Shown one piece after another: positions 18,082 through 26,949 of a DNA stretch of 35,585 nucleotides. Source of the stretch: CAZEGV01 sp964511645 (lineage in GTDB: Bacteria > Bacteroidota > Bacteroidia > Cytophagales > JAAEPT01); assembly GCA_964511645.1 (NCBI GenBank), contig CAZEGV010000030.1, positions 1-35,585 on the forward strand, written 5' to 3'. Every line of letters starts with the position of its first letter. Positions within the stretch are counted from its first letter, which is position 1. Under the pieces are notes generated by a model. The model saw only the letters and a list, made by a program, of their open reading frames with translations, did not search any database and was not told the origin of the DNA. Both the position numbers and the translations under genes were made by a program.

Positions 18082-18957
18082 ATGAAAATAGCACTGTTCG
18101 GTAGAAAATTTGAAGAAAAATGTTTTGATCCAGTTAGAGATATTATAGGTCTGTTAAATGACCGAGGTGTAGAAATTATTATTTTTGAAGACTTTCATGA
18201 ATTTCTAATTCAGAAGAAAATCATAGATAAAAGTTATACTACGTTTAAAGATAATGGTATCCTTAACGAAGGAGATTTTCTTATTTCTTTGGGAGGTGAT
18301 GGGACTCTATTAGAGGCAGTTACCATTGTTCAACATAAAGAAATCCCAATTTTAGCAATCAATGCTGGTAGACTAGGATTTATGGCAGCTACTCCAATAG
18401 AGGCAGGAGTAAAAGGTGTTGAGTCGTTATTAGACGATAAATATGTAATAGAAAACCGTAATTTGGTTTGTTGTAAAACAGATAGTAAATTATTTGGCGA
18501 ATTAAATTTCGGACTTAATGAATTGGCACTTCAAAAGAGAGACACCTCCTCTATGATTGTGATTCATGCTTATTTGGATGGAGAGTTTTTAAACTCATAT
18601 TGGGTAGATGGTTTAATCGTTTCTACGCCTACTGGGTCTACTGGTTATTCGTTGAGCTGTGGAGGTCCATTGATGATGCCAATTACTAATAATTTTATTT
18701 TAGCACCAGTAAATCCTCATAACCTTAATGTAAGACCTTTGATTGTGCCAGATAGTTCTGTGTTGACTTTGGAGGTAGAAGGACGTTCAGCTAAGGTGCT
18801 ACTGTCTTTGGACAGCCGTTCGGTGTCTGTGCCGATGAAAACAAGGATAACAGTTTCCAAAGCTGATTTTTCATGTAAATTAGTACAAGTAGAAGGGTAT
18901 AGTTATTTTAATACACTTCGTAGTAAGTTGAATTGGGGCTTAGACACAAGGAACTAA
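18082..18957 (+). CDS. nadK: NAD kinase
   Basis: 291 residues. It phosphorylates NAD to NADP in the cytosol. Family motifs are all present: SLGGDGTLLEAV with the GGDGT catalytic loop (about 71-82), INAGRLGFMA (about 93-102), NELALQKRD, and the glycine-rich VSTPTGSTGYSLSCGGPL (about 182-199). The start is taken as the ATG at 18082 (MKIALFGRKF), one codon after an in-frame GTG. It lies directly after the CBS gene and one base before the next small gene. Confidence 0.95.
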   Translation: MKIALFGRKFEEKCFDPVRDIIGLLNDRGVEIIIFEDFHEFLIQKKIIDKSYTTFKDNGILNEGDFLISLGGDGTLLEAVTIVQHKEIPILAINAGRLGFMAATPIEAGVKGVESLLDDKYVIENRNLVCCKTDSKLFGELNFGLNELALQKRDTSSMIVIHAYLDGEFLNSYWVDGLIVSTPTGSTGYSLSCGGPLMMPITNNFILAPVNPHNLNVRPLIVPDSSVLTLEVEGRSAKVLLSLDSRSVSVPMKTRITVSKADFSCKLVQVEGYSYFNTLRSKLNWGLDTRN

Positions 18958-18958
18958 A

Positions 18959-19300
18959 ATGTTGGAAGAGATAGAGAATTGGGGTAAAATTCAAAGTTTT
19001 GTAGAAGATTTTTCGGGTAAACGACCAGAGTCAGTAGATGTAATATTATTTTTAATAGGTGTTCAGGAGCTTGGGCAAGGGGTTAAGAATTTCAGTAAAG
19101 AGCAAAAGCAAGATTTGATGCATATTGCAGTCTGTAAAATTTTTAGTCTAGGAGGATTTTATGAATTAACTCACACTGACGAAGAAGGTTGGCCACATTA
19201 TAAATCGATAGAAAAAGTGCCTCATCGTAAAATGCTTCTGCAAGAGGGCTTAATCAAAGAATATATTGTGAAGTATTTTGAACATAATGACTTGATATAA
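18959..19300 (+). CDS. Conserved-looking hypothetical protein, cytosolic
   Basis: 113 residues with no signal peptide, membrane segment or motif I can name. It is mostly alpha-helical by eye, with segments such as DVILFLIGVQELGQG (27-41) and THTDEEGWPHYKSIEKVPH (71-89). The latter is rich in His/Asp/Glu and might bind metal, but this is only a guess. The gene starts one base after the nadK stop and ends right at the ATG of the asparagine-synthetase paralogue (TAA then ATG with no gap), so it is firmly inside the operon and very likely expressed. Confidence 0.75.
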   Translation: MLEEIENWGKIQSFVEDFSGKRPESVDVILFLIGVQELGQGVKNFSKEQKQDLMHIAVCKIFSLGGFYELTHTDEEGWPHYKSIEKVPHRKMLLQEGLIKEYIVKYFEHNDLI

Positions 19301-21001
19301 ATGTGCGGAATAGCATTTATATTAGACAAGAATAATTGTTTAGACACTTCTCCTATTGAGGCAATGCTATCAAGTATGAATCATCGGGGACCCGATGGAA
19401 AACGGTTTTTATTAGGAAACTTCAAAGGGAGTACATTTTATATAGGGCATAATACACTTCACGTCCTCTCTGATGAGAATAGTGAGCAACAACCGCTTAA
19501 TGATGGAAGTGATTATTTATCATATAATGGTGCGATTTATAATTATAAGCAATTAGATAAAAATGCATTAACAGACACTGATGTTTTGTTTTCTCAATTA
19601 AGAGAAAAAAAAACAAATTGCTTAGCGGATTTGCACGGGATGTTTGCCTTTGTGTTTGTGTCAGAAAATGAAGTGATATTAGCTCGTGATCAATTTGGTG
19701 TAAAGCCCCTGTATTATTTTGAGAATGAAAAATATTTAATTGTAGGATCGGAAACAAAGGCGATTTTTGCTACAGGATTAGTAGAGAAAATGATTAATTC
19801 GGGTCAAGCTAAATATTTCTTAAAATATAAACACACGGCATTAGGGAAAACTTTATTTGAAGGAATAAAAGAATTGTTACCTCAATCATATCTGACTTAT
19901 AGTGACAAATGTTTAGAGGAGACTATTTATAAAATTCCAGCTATTACAGTTGTTGGTAGTCTTAAGGATGTTTTACTTAATAGTGTTGAGACTCAATTAC
20001 AATCAAAAGATAAACAGGTCGGCTTGATGTTGAGCGGAGGGATAGATTCTACTCTTTTGTTGGCAATGATAAGAAGAGAATTAGGACTCAAAAACTTTCC
20101 AGTATTTTCAACTATTGCTTCGGGTATGCAGGATGCCAGTTATAGTCGGAAGGCTTCTGATTTGTATGATGCAGAATATCACCATGTTTCGGTTGGTGAG
20201 GAAGATGTTGAGCAGTTACTGAAGATATTTCATCCTGACGAAGAGCCTATTGCAGACATGGCTAGTCTTAATACAATATTACTGTCGGAACAGGCAAATA
20301 ATCAAGACGTTTCAGTATTGCTAAGCGGTGCTGGAGCAGATGAATTATTTATAGGATATAATCGTCATAGGGCTTATTTTAAATACCTGTCAAACAGAAA
20401 TGTCCCATATTCAGCCTTTCAGTACTTACCTTTTGGCGGGACGGATATAGTGAGAAAGTTAAAGAAATTAGGAAAGTCAATTGACAAAGACCCTATACAA
20501 ACATATCTGAATTTTGTAGGTCTACAATGGGATATTAATACACCGTCTAATACTATTGAACAACCTGAAAACTTGATGAATTGGGCATTAAATCAAGATA
20601 CTCAAAACTACCTTGTGAAAGACATATTGGCAATGACAGATAAGATGTCAATGTTACATGGTATAGAAACACGAGTACCTTATCTTGATACTGTCTTGTA
20701 TCAATACGCTAGAGAGCAGTCTGCAAGCACTCACTTGCAGAAGGGTACTAAAACTTTGCTAAAAGAATTGCTCACGTCTTATGGAGGAGAAGTGTTTTGT
20801 CAACGAAAAAAAGAAGGTTTTGGTTTTTCTTTTCGAAATTATGTTAAAAAGGATTGGTTTGATATCGAAGCCTCTCATCAGATATTTTTATATTTAGAGT
20901 ATGAACACTTTAGAGATATAGTGAGTTATCATTTTTCAGGACAAGAAGATTATAGTCAAGAATTAGTGGCATTTTTAATACTTAAAAACGTATTTTTGTA
21001 A
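19301..21001 (+). CDS. Asparagine-synthetase-family protein with altered glutaminase site
   Basis: 566 residues with the class-II amidotransferase/ATP-pyrophosphatase layout of AsnB. Kept: Cys2 (MCGIAF), HRGPDG (28-33), DQFGVKPLYY (130-139), and the PP-loop SGGIDS (245-250). Changed against E. coli AsnB: the Gln-binding Arg (HERL) is Thr52 (HNTL), the Gln-binding Glu of NGEIYN is Ala78 (NGAIYN), and the Glu of SGEG(A/S)DE is Ala344 (SGAGADE). The Asp of the TDTD segment (92) is kept. The canonical asnB at 24785-26449 has all of these residues, so this copy probably does another job, such as amidating or cyclising a different acid with ammonia or another amine. It sits between a small unknown gene and a lipoprotein gene. 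Confidence 0.88.
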   Translation: MCGIAFILDKNNCLDTSPIEAMLSSMNHRGPDGKRFLLGNFKGSTFYIGHNTLHVLSDENSEQQPLNDGSDYLSYNGAIYNYKQLDKNALTDTDVLFSQLREKKTNCLADLHGMFAFVFVSENEVILARDQFGVKPLYYFENEKYLIVGSETKAIFATGLVEKMINSGQAKYFLKYKHTALGKTLFEGIKELLPQSYLTYSDKCLEETIYKIPAITVVGSLKDVLLNSVETQLQSKDKQVGLMLSGGIDSTLLLAMIRRELGLKNFPVFSTIASGMQDASYSRKASDLYDAEYHHVSVGEEDVEQLLKIFHPDEEPIADMASLNTILLSEQANNQDVSVLLSGAGADELFIGYNRHRAYFKYLSNRNVPYSAFQYLPFGGTDIVRKLKKLGKSIDKDPIQTYLNFVGLQWDINTPSNTIEQPENLMNWALNQDTQNYLVKDILAMTDKMSMLHGIETRVPYLDTVLYQYAREQSASTHLQKGTKTLLKELLTSYGGEVFCQRKKEGFGFSFRNYVKKDWFDIEASHQIFLYLEYEHFRDIVSYHFSGQEDYSQELVAFLILKNVFL

Positions 21002-21026
21002 AATGTTATAAAAGCGAATGATTTTT

Positions 21027-21434
21027 ATGAAAAAATATATACTAATTTTTATTGTTTTATTCATGTTGTCATGCTCTAAAAGAGTTGTTGATAGTAATGT
21101 TAAATCTACTAGTCCTACAAGTGTAGATGGGTTTTGGATGGGAGAACATGGTGACGCTTTTACAAACGCTTATGCACAGTTTTCTGAAATAAATGGGCGT
21201 ATTTATATGTCTCATTTTTTAGAATTTGAGAATCAACCTTACTATGAAGTAGGTGTAGGGGTGCGTAAAGGTGATTCTTTACTTTATCATGTAGAAGCAA
21301 AACGTAAGATTCCAGGTTGGAGTCCTGAAGGGGATCATTATCTTAAGATAGATGAATCTGGCAATAAAATATCAGGTTATTTTATTGATCAGAGAGGTAG
21401 TAAGGGAAAGATGATTTTTAATAGATTAAGATAA
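21027..21434 (+). CDS. Hypothetical lipoprotein
   Basis: 135 residues from the ATG at 21027, which gives MKKYILIFIVLFMLSC with Cys16 as the lipidated residue; an in-frame ATG nine bases upstream would add only MIF. The mature part (about 120 residues) is beta-rich with segments such as VDGFWMGEHGD and KISGYFIDQRGSKGKMIFNR, reminiscent of small beta-barrel lipoproteins. No function is recognised. It lies 25 bp after the synthetase paralogue and 4 bp before the propeller protein, with which it may share the envelope. Confidence 0.75.
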   Translation: MKKYILIFIVLFMLSCSKRVVDSNVKSTSPTSVDGFWMGEHGDAFTNAYAQFSEINGRIYMSHFLEFENQPYYEVGVGVRKGDSLLYHVEAKRKIPGWSPEGDHYLKIDESGNKISGYFIDQRGSKGKMIFNRLR

Positions 21435-21438
21435 TTTT

Positions 21439-24400
21439 ATGCTAAGAGTTATATTAATATTGTCGGTTTTTATTCAATGTTTTTTAAGTTTAGGTCAGAA
21501 GATGGATTTAAAATTTGAAGGTTTGACTATTCAAGATGGTCTTTCTTCAAACGTGATTAATGACATTATTCGAGATTCGGATGGTTTTATGTGGGTGGCA
21601 ACAGAAGATGGAGTGAATCGCTATGATGGTTTAGAATTTAAAACGTATAGGGAAAGAGAGGGTGATTCTACCACTTTATGTAGTAATCTGATTTATGTTT
21701 TTCTCAAGAATCATCAAAACAATCTTTTAGTAGGCTCATCCAAAGGTTTAAATATTTATAATTCTAAACTTGATCGTTTTGATAAAATTCTTGAAGGAGT
21801 TGAAGTAAGAGACATTATTGAATATTCAAAAGGAGGGTATATGATTGCTTCTTCAAAAGGTTTGATTCAACTAGACGACAACTTTATAATTGTAAATAAA
21901 AGCATTCTTGATAAAGAGGATGCTATTGCCCTTACTTGTGTGTTTGAAGATAGTCAAAAACGATTATGGTTAGGTAGTTTTCAAAGAGGTTTGTATTTAA
22001 TGAATTCAGTGGGTAGCATTGAGTCATTTAATATAGGAAACGGTAGATCTTCGGGTAATTTAATTCGTGGGATTATAGAAAATCACAAACATGAAATCAT
22101 GGTGGCGACTGCTGATAATGGTATAGTTGTTTATAGTCAAAATACTGATGTCTTTGAAGAGTTGTCAATTCTTGAAGGAGATGATTTGAAAAACACAATA
22201 GCTATTTATGAAGATGAAGGGAATCATCTTTGGGTAGGAACTATAGGTTCTGGATTAGCTATTTATAATTGGAGACAGAAAAAATACGAAACATATACTC
22301 ACTCGATTTCGTCTACTCGATCAATCACCGATGATGTTATTACAAGTATTTATTCGGACAAGAGGGGTGGTATCTGGCTGGGATCTCACAATAGAGGAGT
22401 TGTGTTTTTTAACAAATACAGTGCCAATTTTAAACATGTTGATTATTTGCCCTCATTTCATGAAAATAATATAGTTTCAGCTTTCAAGAAAGACAAGAAG
22501 GGAAATCTTTGGGTAGCAACAGATGGTGGTGGTATTGTGTATTATGATTTTGAACACCATAAGAATCAATCTTTTGTATACGATAGTAAGAATAGGTCTA
22601 CTAGTTCTCTGTCGAGTAATAGTTCTTTGGCTTTAGAGATAGATGATGAAGAAAAAGTCTGGGTCGGGTCTTATCAAGGTGGAGTAGACGTTTATGATCC
22701 TCAAAGTAATCAGTTTACGCATTATCGAAATAATCCTAAAAACAAAAATTCTTTAGCACATAATATTGTTTGGAATATTTATAAGGATTCGAAAGGTAGG
22801 ATGTGGATTTGTACCCGTCATGGGATTTCTCTTTATCAACCAGAAACAGATGATTTTGTTTCTTTTACAAAGAAAAATACAAATTTAAAAGGAGAAAATA
22901 TTAGAATGATGTTAGAAATAGATTCGACTCATTTTTATGTGGCTACCACAGAAGGATTCTCCATTTTTGATTTTAATAAAAAGTCGTTTAAAACATTTGT
23001 GCATGAATTAAAAAAAACTACTTCTATAAGTAGCTCTTTTGTGCTAAGTGTGGTGAGAGACTCCAAAGATAGAGTTTGGGTAGGAACTTATGGAGGAGGG
23101 GTAAACTTATTTAATCCAAAATTAGGAACTTTTCGATCATGGAAAGAAGAGAATGGTTTAAGTAATAACTATGTTTGTGGAATCCTTCCAGACTCTAGGG
23201 GAAATCTGTGGATTCCTACTCAACATGGCTTGTCACGGTTTAATATAGCTGATGATAAATTTCAAAATTTTTACTATGCAGATGGACTTCAGGGAGATAA
23301 GTTTTCGATAGGAGCTGCAATGGTATGTGAAGATGGAGAAATTTTAATAGGAGGAATCAATGGGTATAATTCATTTGTGCCTAGCCAAATTATGTCAAAC
23401 AATTTTCCTCCTCCGTTATATTTTACGGATTTTAAAATATTTAATCAATCTGTTGACTTGTCAAAAAAAAATAGTGTCTTAGATGGTTACATCACTCATT
23501 TGGATAAAATAGAGTTAAGTTATGATCAGAATATGATTACATTTTTCTTTGCGGCATTAAATTTTATCCAAAGTGATAAAAATAATCTATCTTTTTTTAT
23601 GGAAGGATTTGATAAAGAATGGAGTGAACCTAGTAACGTACATCAGGCAAACTATACTAACCTTTCACCAGGGAAATATGTGTTTCGGGTCAAGGCTGCT
23701 AACAATCATGGGGTTTGGAACAAAAAAGAACTTTCTATTTCAGTAATTATATACCCACCATTTTGGAAGACCTGGTGGTTCAATTTGTTATTGCTAACCT
23801 TGGTAGTCTTAGTTTTGTACTTTGGGTATATGTATAGGATAAAAAGTGTGATAGACCAGAAAAATAAATTAGAAAAAGAAGTTAAAAATAGGACAGAAGT
23901 AATTTTCTCTAAAAATAGAGAGTTAGAAGATAAAGAAATTCGGCATATTCAAAGCTTAAATTATGCAAGATTGATTCAAACGGCGGTTTTGCCACCGCTT
24001 GATTTTACTGAAGCTAAAGTAAAAGATATGTTTGTATTTTTTCGTCCAAGTGAGATAGTAAGTGGAGATTTTTATTGGTTTAACCATATAGAAGGGAAGA
24101 CTGTTATTTGTGCAGTAGACTGTACAGGGCACGGTGTTCCAGGTGCTTTTTTATCTATGATGGGTAAAGGCTTGTTAGACACGATTGTTCTTTTAGGTAA
24201 AGAGTTTTCTCCTTCCCAAATATTGGAAGATTTACATCAAGATGTTGTAAGGTCGTTGCGTCAGAAAGAGACAAAAAATGCAGATGGAATGGACGTGTCT
24301 ATCGTAGTGATTGACCATAAGAAAAAAGAAATGAAGTATGCTGGTGCTATGAATCCTTTGTTGTATTTCCAAAATGGAAAAATGACTGAGATAAAAGGGA

Positions 24401-24693
24401 ACCGCCGTCATATAGGAGGTGTTGACCAGCTTAAAGAATATGATTTTGATGAGCATCTTATTGATATCACAACCGAAACAGTTTTCTATCTTTATTCAGA
24501 TGGATATCAAGATCAGTTCGGAGGCGAGAGAGGTAAAAAATACATGATTAAACGTTTTAGAAATCTACTTAATAAAATACATTTGGACCCTTTAGCCAAG
24601 CAGAAAAATGAGTTAGAAGAAGAGCTGTCAGATTGGAAAGGAACTAAAAATGACCAGACTGATGATGTCTTGGTGATTGGGTGTAAAGTTTGA
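21439..24693 (+). CDS. Periplasmic beta-propeller sensor fused to SpoIIE-type phosphatase
   Basis: 1084 residues. A signal peptide (1-19) is followed by two seven-bladed Reg_prop-type propellers (about 25-690), with recurring blades of the form D..G..WVGT...G...Y. A Y_Y_Y domain (about 700-770), one membrane segment (about 779-798) and a short coiled coil (about 805-845) come next. The cytosolic SpoIIE/PP2C domain (about 846-1084) starts at IQTAVLPP. Metal-binding acidic residues are visible: Asp877 (VSGDFYW), Asp894 (AVDCTGHG), Asp949/Asp952 (NADGMDVS) and Asp1021 (LYSDGYQDQ). The propeller half resembles hybrid two-component sensors for glycans, but the output is Ser/Thr phosphatase instead of histidine kinase. 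The targets are probably an anti-sigma-antagonist-like system not seen here. Confidence 0.92.
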   Translation: MLRVILILSVFIQCFLSLGQKMDLKFEGLTIQDGLSSNVINDIIRDSDGFMWVATEDGVNRYDGLEFKTYREREGDSTTLCSNLIYVFLKNHQNNLLVGSSKGLNIYNSKLDRFDKILEGVEVRDIIEYSKGGYMIASSKGLIQLDDNFIIVNKSILDKEDAIALTCVFEDSQKRLWLGSFQRGLYLMNSVGSIESFNIGNGRSSGNLIRGIIENHKHEIMVATADNGIVVYSQNTDVFEELSILEGDDLKNTIAIYEDEGNHLWVGTIGSGLAIYNWRQKKYETYTHSISSTRSITDDVITSIYSDKRGGIWLGSHNRGVVFFNKYSANFKHVDYLPSFHENNIVSAFKKDKKGNLWVATDGGGIVYYDFEHHKNQSFVYDSKNRSTSSLSSNSSLALEIDDEEKVWVGSYQGGVDVYDPQSNQFTHYRNNPKNKNSLAHNIVWNIYKDSKGRMWICTRHGISLYQPETDDFVSFTKKNTNLKGENIRMMLEIDSTHFYVATTEGFSIFDFNKKSFKTFVHELKKTTSISSSFVLSVVRDSKDRVWVGTYGGGVNLFNPKLGTFRSWKEENGLSNNYVCGILPDSRGNLWIPTQHGLSRFNIADDKFQNFYYADGLQGDKFSIGAAMVCEDGEILIGGINGYNSFVPSQIMSNNFPPPLYFTDFKIFNQSVDLSKKNSVLDGYITHLDKIELSYDQNMITFFFAALNFIQSDKNNLSFFMEGFDKEWSEPSNVHQANYTNLSPGKYVFRVKAANNHGVWNKKELSISVIIYPPFWKTWWFNLLLLTLVVLVLYFGYMYRIKSVIDQKNKLEKEVKNRTEVIFSKNRELEDKEIRHIQSLNYARLIQTAVLPPLDFTEAKVKDMFVFFRPSEIVSGDFYWFNHIEGKTVICAVDCTGHGVPGAFLSMMGKGLLDTIVLLGKEFSPSQILEDLHQDVVRSLRQKETKNADGMDVSIVVIDHKKKEMKYAGAMNPLLYFQNGKMTEIKGNRRHIGGVDQLKEYDFDEHLIDITTETVFYLYSDGYQDQFGGERGKKYMIKRFRNLLNKIHLDPLAKQKNELEEELSDWKGTKNDQTDDVLVIGCKV

Positions 24694-24722
24694 TTCTAAT
24701 AGAATGGGGTTTCCGTAGGAAT

Positions 24723-24760
24723 AAAAAATCCTCTATCAATTCAATGATAGAGGATTTTTT
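24723..24760. terminator. Bidirectional terminator between the SpoIIE-propeller gene and asnB
   Basis: A perfect 16-bp stem: 24723-24738 pairs with 24745-24760 (AAAAAATCCTCTATCA and its complement) around a 6-nt loop, with A and T tracts as part of the stem. It serves both convergent genes. Confidence 0.92.
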
Positions 24761-24784
24761 TATGAATGATGGGTCGAAACGGTG

Positions 24785-26449
24785 TTAATAAGCATCGTCG
24801 TGTACATTAGCTACAGCTCGTCCAGAAGGATCGTTCATGTTTTTGAAACTCTCATCCCATTCTAAAGCAATTTTTGTACTACAAGCAACGGAAGCTTCTT
24901 GTGGGACACATAAAGCAGCTGTGTCAGATGGGAAGTGCTCAGCAAATACCGAACGGTAATACAATTCTTCTTTTGATAAAGGAGTTTGAATAGGGAATTT
25001 ATGTTTAGCGTTAGCTAATTGTTCATCTGTATACTTTTCTTCAACAACTTCTTTTAAAGTATCAATCCAACTATAACCAACACCATCCGAAAATTGTTCT
25101 TTTTGCCTCCAAGCTACGCTTGCTGGTAACATATCTTCAAAGGCTTTACGAATTACCCATTTTTCCATTCGTTCACCGTTAATCATTTTGTCTTGAGGGT
25201 TAATCCGCATCGCAACGTCCATAAACTCTTTGTCTAAGAAAGGAACACGTCCTTCAATCCCCCAAGAAGCCAACGATTTATTCGCTCTCAAACAATCGTA
25301 CATATGTAGCTTACTTAATTTACGTACCGTTTCTTCATGAAATTCTTTTGCATTAGGGGCTTTGTGGAAATACAAGTATCCGCCGAATAATTCATCGGCA
25401 CCCTCTCCAGAGAGTACCATTTTGATACCCATTGCCTTGATCGCTCTCGCTAAAAGAAACATAGGAGTAGAGGCTCTGATTGTTGTTACATCATATGTCT
25501 CTAAATGATAAACAACATCTTTTATTGCATCCAAACCTTCTTGGATAGTAAATGTAATTTGATGATGAACGGTGTCAATATGGTCAGCTACTTTTTGAGC
25601 AGCAGCCAAATCAGGTGAACCTTCTAAACCAACAGCAAAGGAATGTAATTGAGGATACCAAGCATCTTTCGTATCACCAGATTCTATTCTTTTTTCAGCA
25701 TATTTTTTTGCAATTGCCGATGTTACCGAAGAATCCAATCCACCAGATAACAATACACCATAAGGTACATCTGACATCAATTGACGGTGAACGGCTGCTT
25801 CTAAAGCTTTTTTAAGTTCAGAAATACTCGTTTCGTTGTCTTTTACAGCATCAAACTCAGTCCAATCACGTTTGTACCATTGTGTCAATACGCCGTCTTT
25901 ACTCGATAAGAAATGTCCAGGAGGAAATAATTCAATTTTTGTACAGTAACCTTCCAATGCTTTTAATTCAGAGGCAATATAGAATGTCCCATTTTCATCC
26001 CACCCCATATATAAAGGGATAATCCCCATGTGATCACGAGCGATGAGATATTCATCTGTTTCTACGTTGTAGATAGCAAATCCGAAAATACCATTTAAAT
26101 CATCTAAAAATGTACTTCCTTTTTCTTTGTATAATGCTAAGATAACTTCACAGTCAGACTCTGTTTGGAAGTTATATTTCCCCTCAAATGATTTTCTGAT
26201 TTCTTGATGATTATAAATCTCTCCGTTTGCTGCTAAAACTAAATTCCCGTCTTCGCTAAATAAAGGCTGTTTCCCAGAAGTAGGGTCAACAATAGCCAAA
26301 CGTTCGTGAGCCAAGATAGCTTTCTCCCCACAGTAGATCCCGCTCCAGTCTGGGCCACGGTGACGAATTTTTTTAGACATTTCTAAAAGTTGAGACCTTA
26401 AGTCTTCTGATTTCTGTTTGAGCTCAAAGGCACAGACTATTCCGCACAT
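24785..26449 (-). CDS. asnB: Asparagine synthetase B, glutamine-hydrolysing
   Basis: 554 residues, the same length as E. coli AsnB. It makes asparagine from aspartate, ATP and glutamine. The glutaminase domain has Cys2, Arg50 (AHERLAIVD), Asn75/Glu77 (NGEIYNH) and Asp99 (ESDCEV). The synthetase domain has the PP-loop SGGLDSS (235-241) and Glu349 in LSGEGADELFGGY. All residues known from the E. coli enzyme are in place. It is monocistronic, with a promoter-like arrangement at 26489-26519 and a strong terminator. It faces the operon that holds its degenerate paralogue. Confidence 0.96.
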   Translation of the reverse strand: MCGIVCAFELKQKSEDLRSQLLEMSKKIRHRGPDWSGIYCGEKAILAHERLAIVDPTSGKQPLFSEDGNLVLAANGEIYNHQEIRKSFEGKYNFQTESDCEVILALYKEKGSTFLDDLNGIFGFAIYNVETDEYLIARDHMGIIPLYMGWDENGTFYIASELKALEGYCTKIELFPPGHFLSSKDGVLTQWYKRDWTEFDAVKDNETSISELKKALEAAVHRQLMSDVPYGVLLSGGLDSSVTSAIAKKYAEKRIESGDTKDAWYPQLHSFAVGLEGSPDLAAAQKVADHIDTVHHQITFTIQEGLDAIKDVVYHLETYDVTTIRASTPMFLLARAIKAMGIKMVLSGEGADELFGGYLYFHKAPNAKEFHEETVRKLSKLHMYDCLRANKSLASWGIEGRVPFLDKEFMDVAMRINPQDKMINGERMEKWVIRKAFEDMLPASVAWRQKEQFSDGVGYSWIDTLKEVVEEKYTDEQLANAKHKFPIQTPLSKEELYYRSVFAEHFPSDTAALCVPQEASVACSTKIALEWDESFKNMNDPSGRAVANVHDDAY

Positions 26450-26488
26450 ATTTGTAATGTTTTGAAAGATTCTTAGTTGAATCAGTTA

Positions 26489-26519
26489 CAAAAGTGCTTA
26501 TTTTATAAATTATTATCAA
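26489..26519 (-). promoter_or_regulatory. Promoter of asnB
   Basis: On the minus strand a TTG (26517-26519) and a TTTTG (26489-26493) are separated by 23 nt, matching the -33/-7 spacing of Bacteroidota promoters. The TA of the -7 box is replaced by CA. The predicted start is about 35 nt upstream of the ATG at 26449. Confidence 0.4.
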
Positions 26520-26636
26520 CATATAGATATAATTATTATAGTATATTTATTATTCATGTGTTTTTATTGCGAATTTGTTAATTTTGGTTGTTTTTTTTGT
26601 GTTTTATTTAAATCTTTTTTTCTTTTAAAAGATTGT

Positions 26637-26644
26637 TAACTTTG
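26637..26644 (+). promoter_or_regulatory. -7 promoter box of the small lipoprotein gene
   Basis: TAACTTTG is a full match to TAnnTTTG, 27 nt before the ATG at 26672. T-rich sequence lies at the -33 position (26614-26620). The A-rich leader AAAAAAAATAGAA before the ATG is typical of well-expressed Bacteroidota genes. Confidence 0.55.
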
Positions 26645-26671
26645 AGAAAATTAAAACTAAAAAAAATAGAA

Positions 26672-26872
26672 ATGAAAAAATTAATATTAATTGTATCGGT
26701 AGCAGTTTTTGCTTTGGCATCGTGTAAAAAAAACAGAACGTGCACTTGTAAAACTGAGCTTTTAGGAAAAACAACTGAAACTAAAACTGTTATTAAAGAA
26801 ACTAAGAAAAAAGCAAAAGATGCTTGTGATGCTTTAGGCTCTAGTTCAGTAACAACATGCACTTTAGATTAA
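26672..26872 (+). CDS. Small Cys-rich lipoprotein
   Basis: 66 residues. The start ATG at 26672 gives the signal MKKLILIVSVAVFALASC with Cys18 lipidated; an in-frame TTG 39 nt upstream would add a Lys/Leu-rich stretch before the signal and lies within the promoter region. The mature 49 residues contain four Cys: a CTC pair (24, 26), Cys52 and Cys63, with a Lys/Thr-rich middle. The paired Cys suggest two disulfides or metal binding. I do not know its function. It has its own promoter box and a strong terminator, so it should be highly transcribed. A disulfide-type membrane protein gene follows, separated by that terminator. Confidence 0.8.
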   Translation: MKKLILIVSVAVFALASCKKNRTCTCKTELLGKTTETKTVIKETKKKAKDACDALGSSSVTTCTLD

Positions 26873-26896
26873 TTTCTAGTATAAAATAATTTTCTT

Positions 26897-26932
26897 AAAA
26901 GAGGAGTATGTTTCTATCATACTCCTCTTTTT
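26897..26932. terminator. Strong intrinsic terminator of the small lipoprotein gene
   Basis: A 14-bp perfect stem (26897-26910 with 26918-26931), AAAAGAGGAGTATG with its complement, then T. The following gene starts only 18 bp later and so needs its own promoter. Confidence 0.92.
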
Positions 26933-26937
26933 ATGTT

Positions 26938-26945
26938 TAATTTTG
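26938..26945 (+). promoter_or_regulatory. -7 promoter box immediately before the DoxX-thioredoxin gene
   Basis: TAATTTTG is a full match to TAnnTTTG and ends 4 nt before the ATG at 26950. Transcription would start at or next to the ATG, giving a leaderless mRNA. The box directly follows the preceding terminator. Confidence 0.5.
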
Positions 26946-26949
26946 ACTT

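Noticed and set aside
26608..26862. 84-codon minus-strand ORF over the small lipoprotein gene
   Set aside because: The plus strand has promoter box, lipobox and terminator in correct order; the minus ORF has none.
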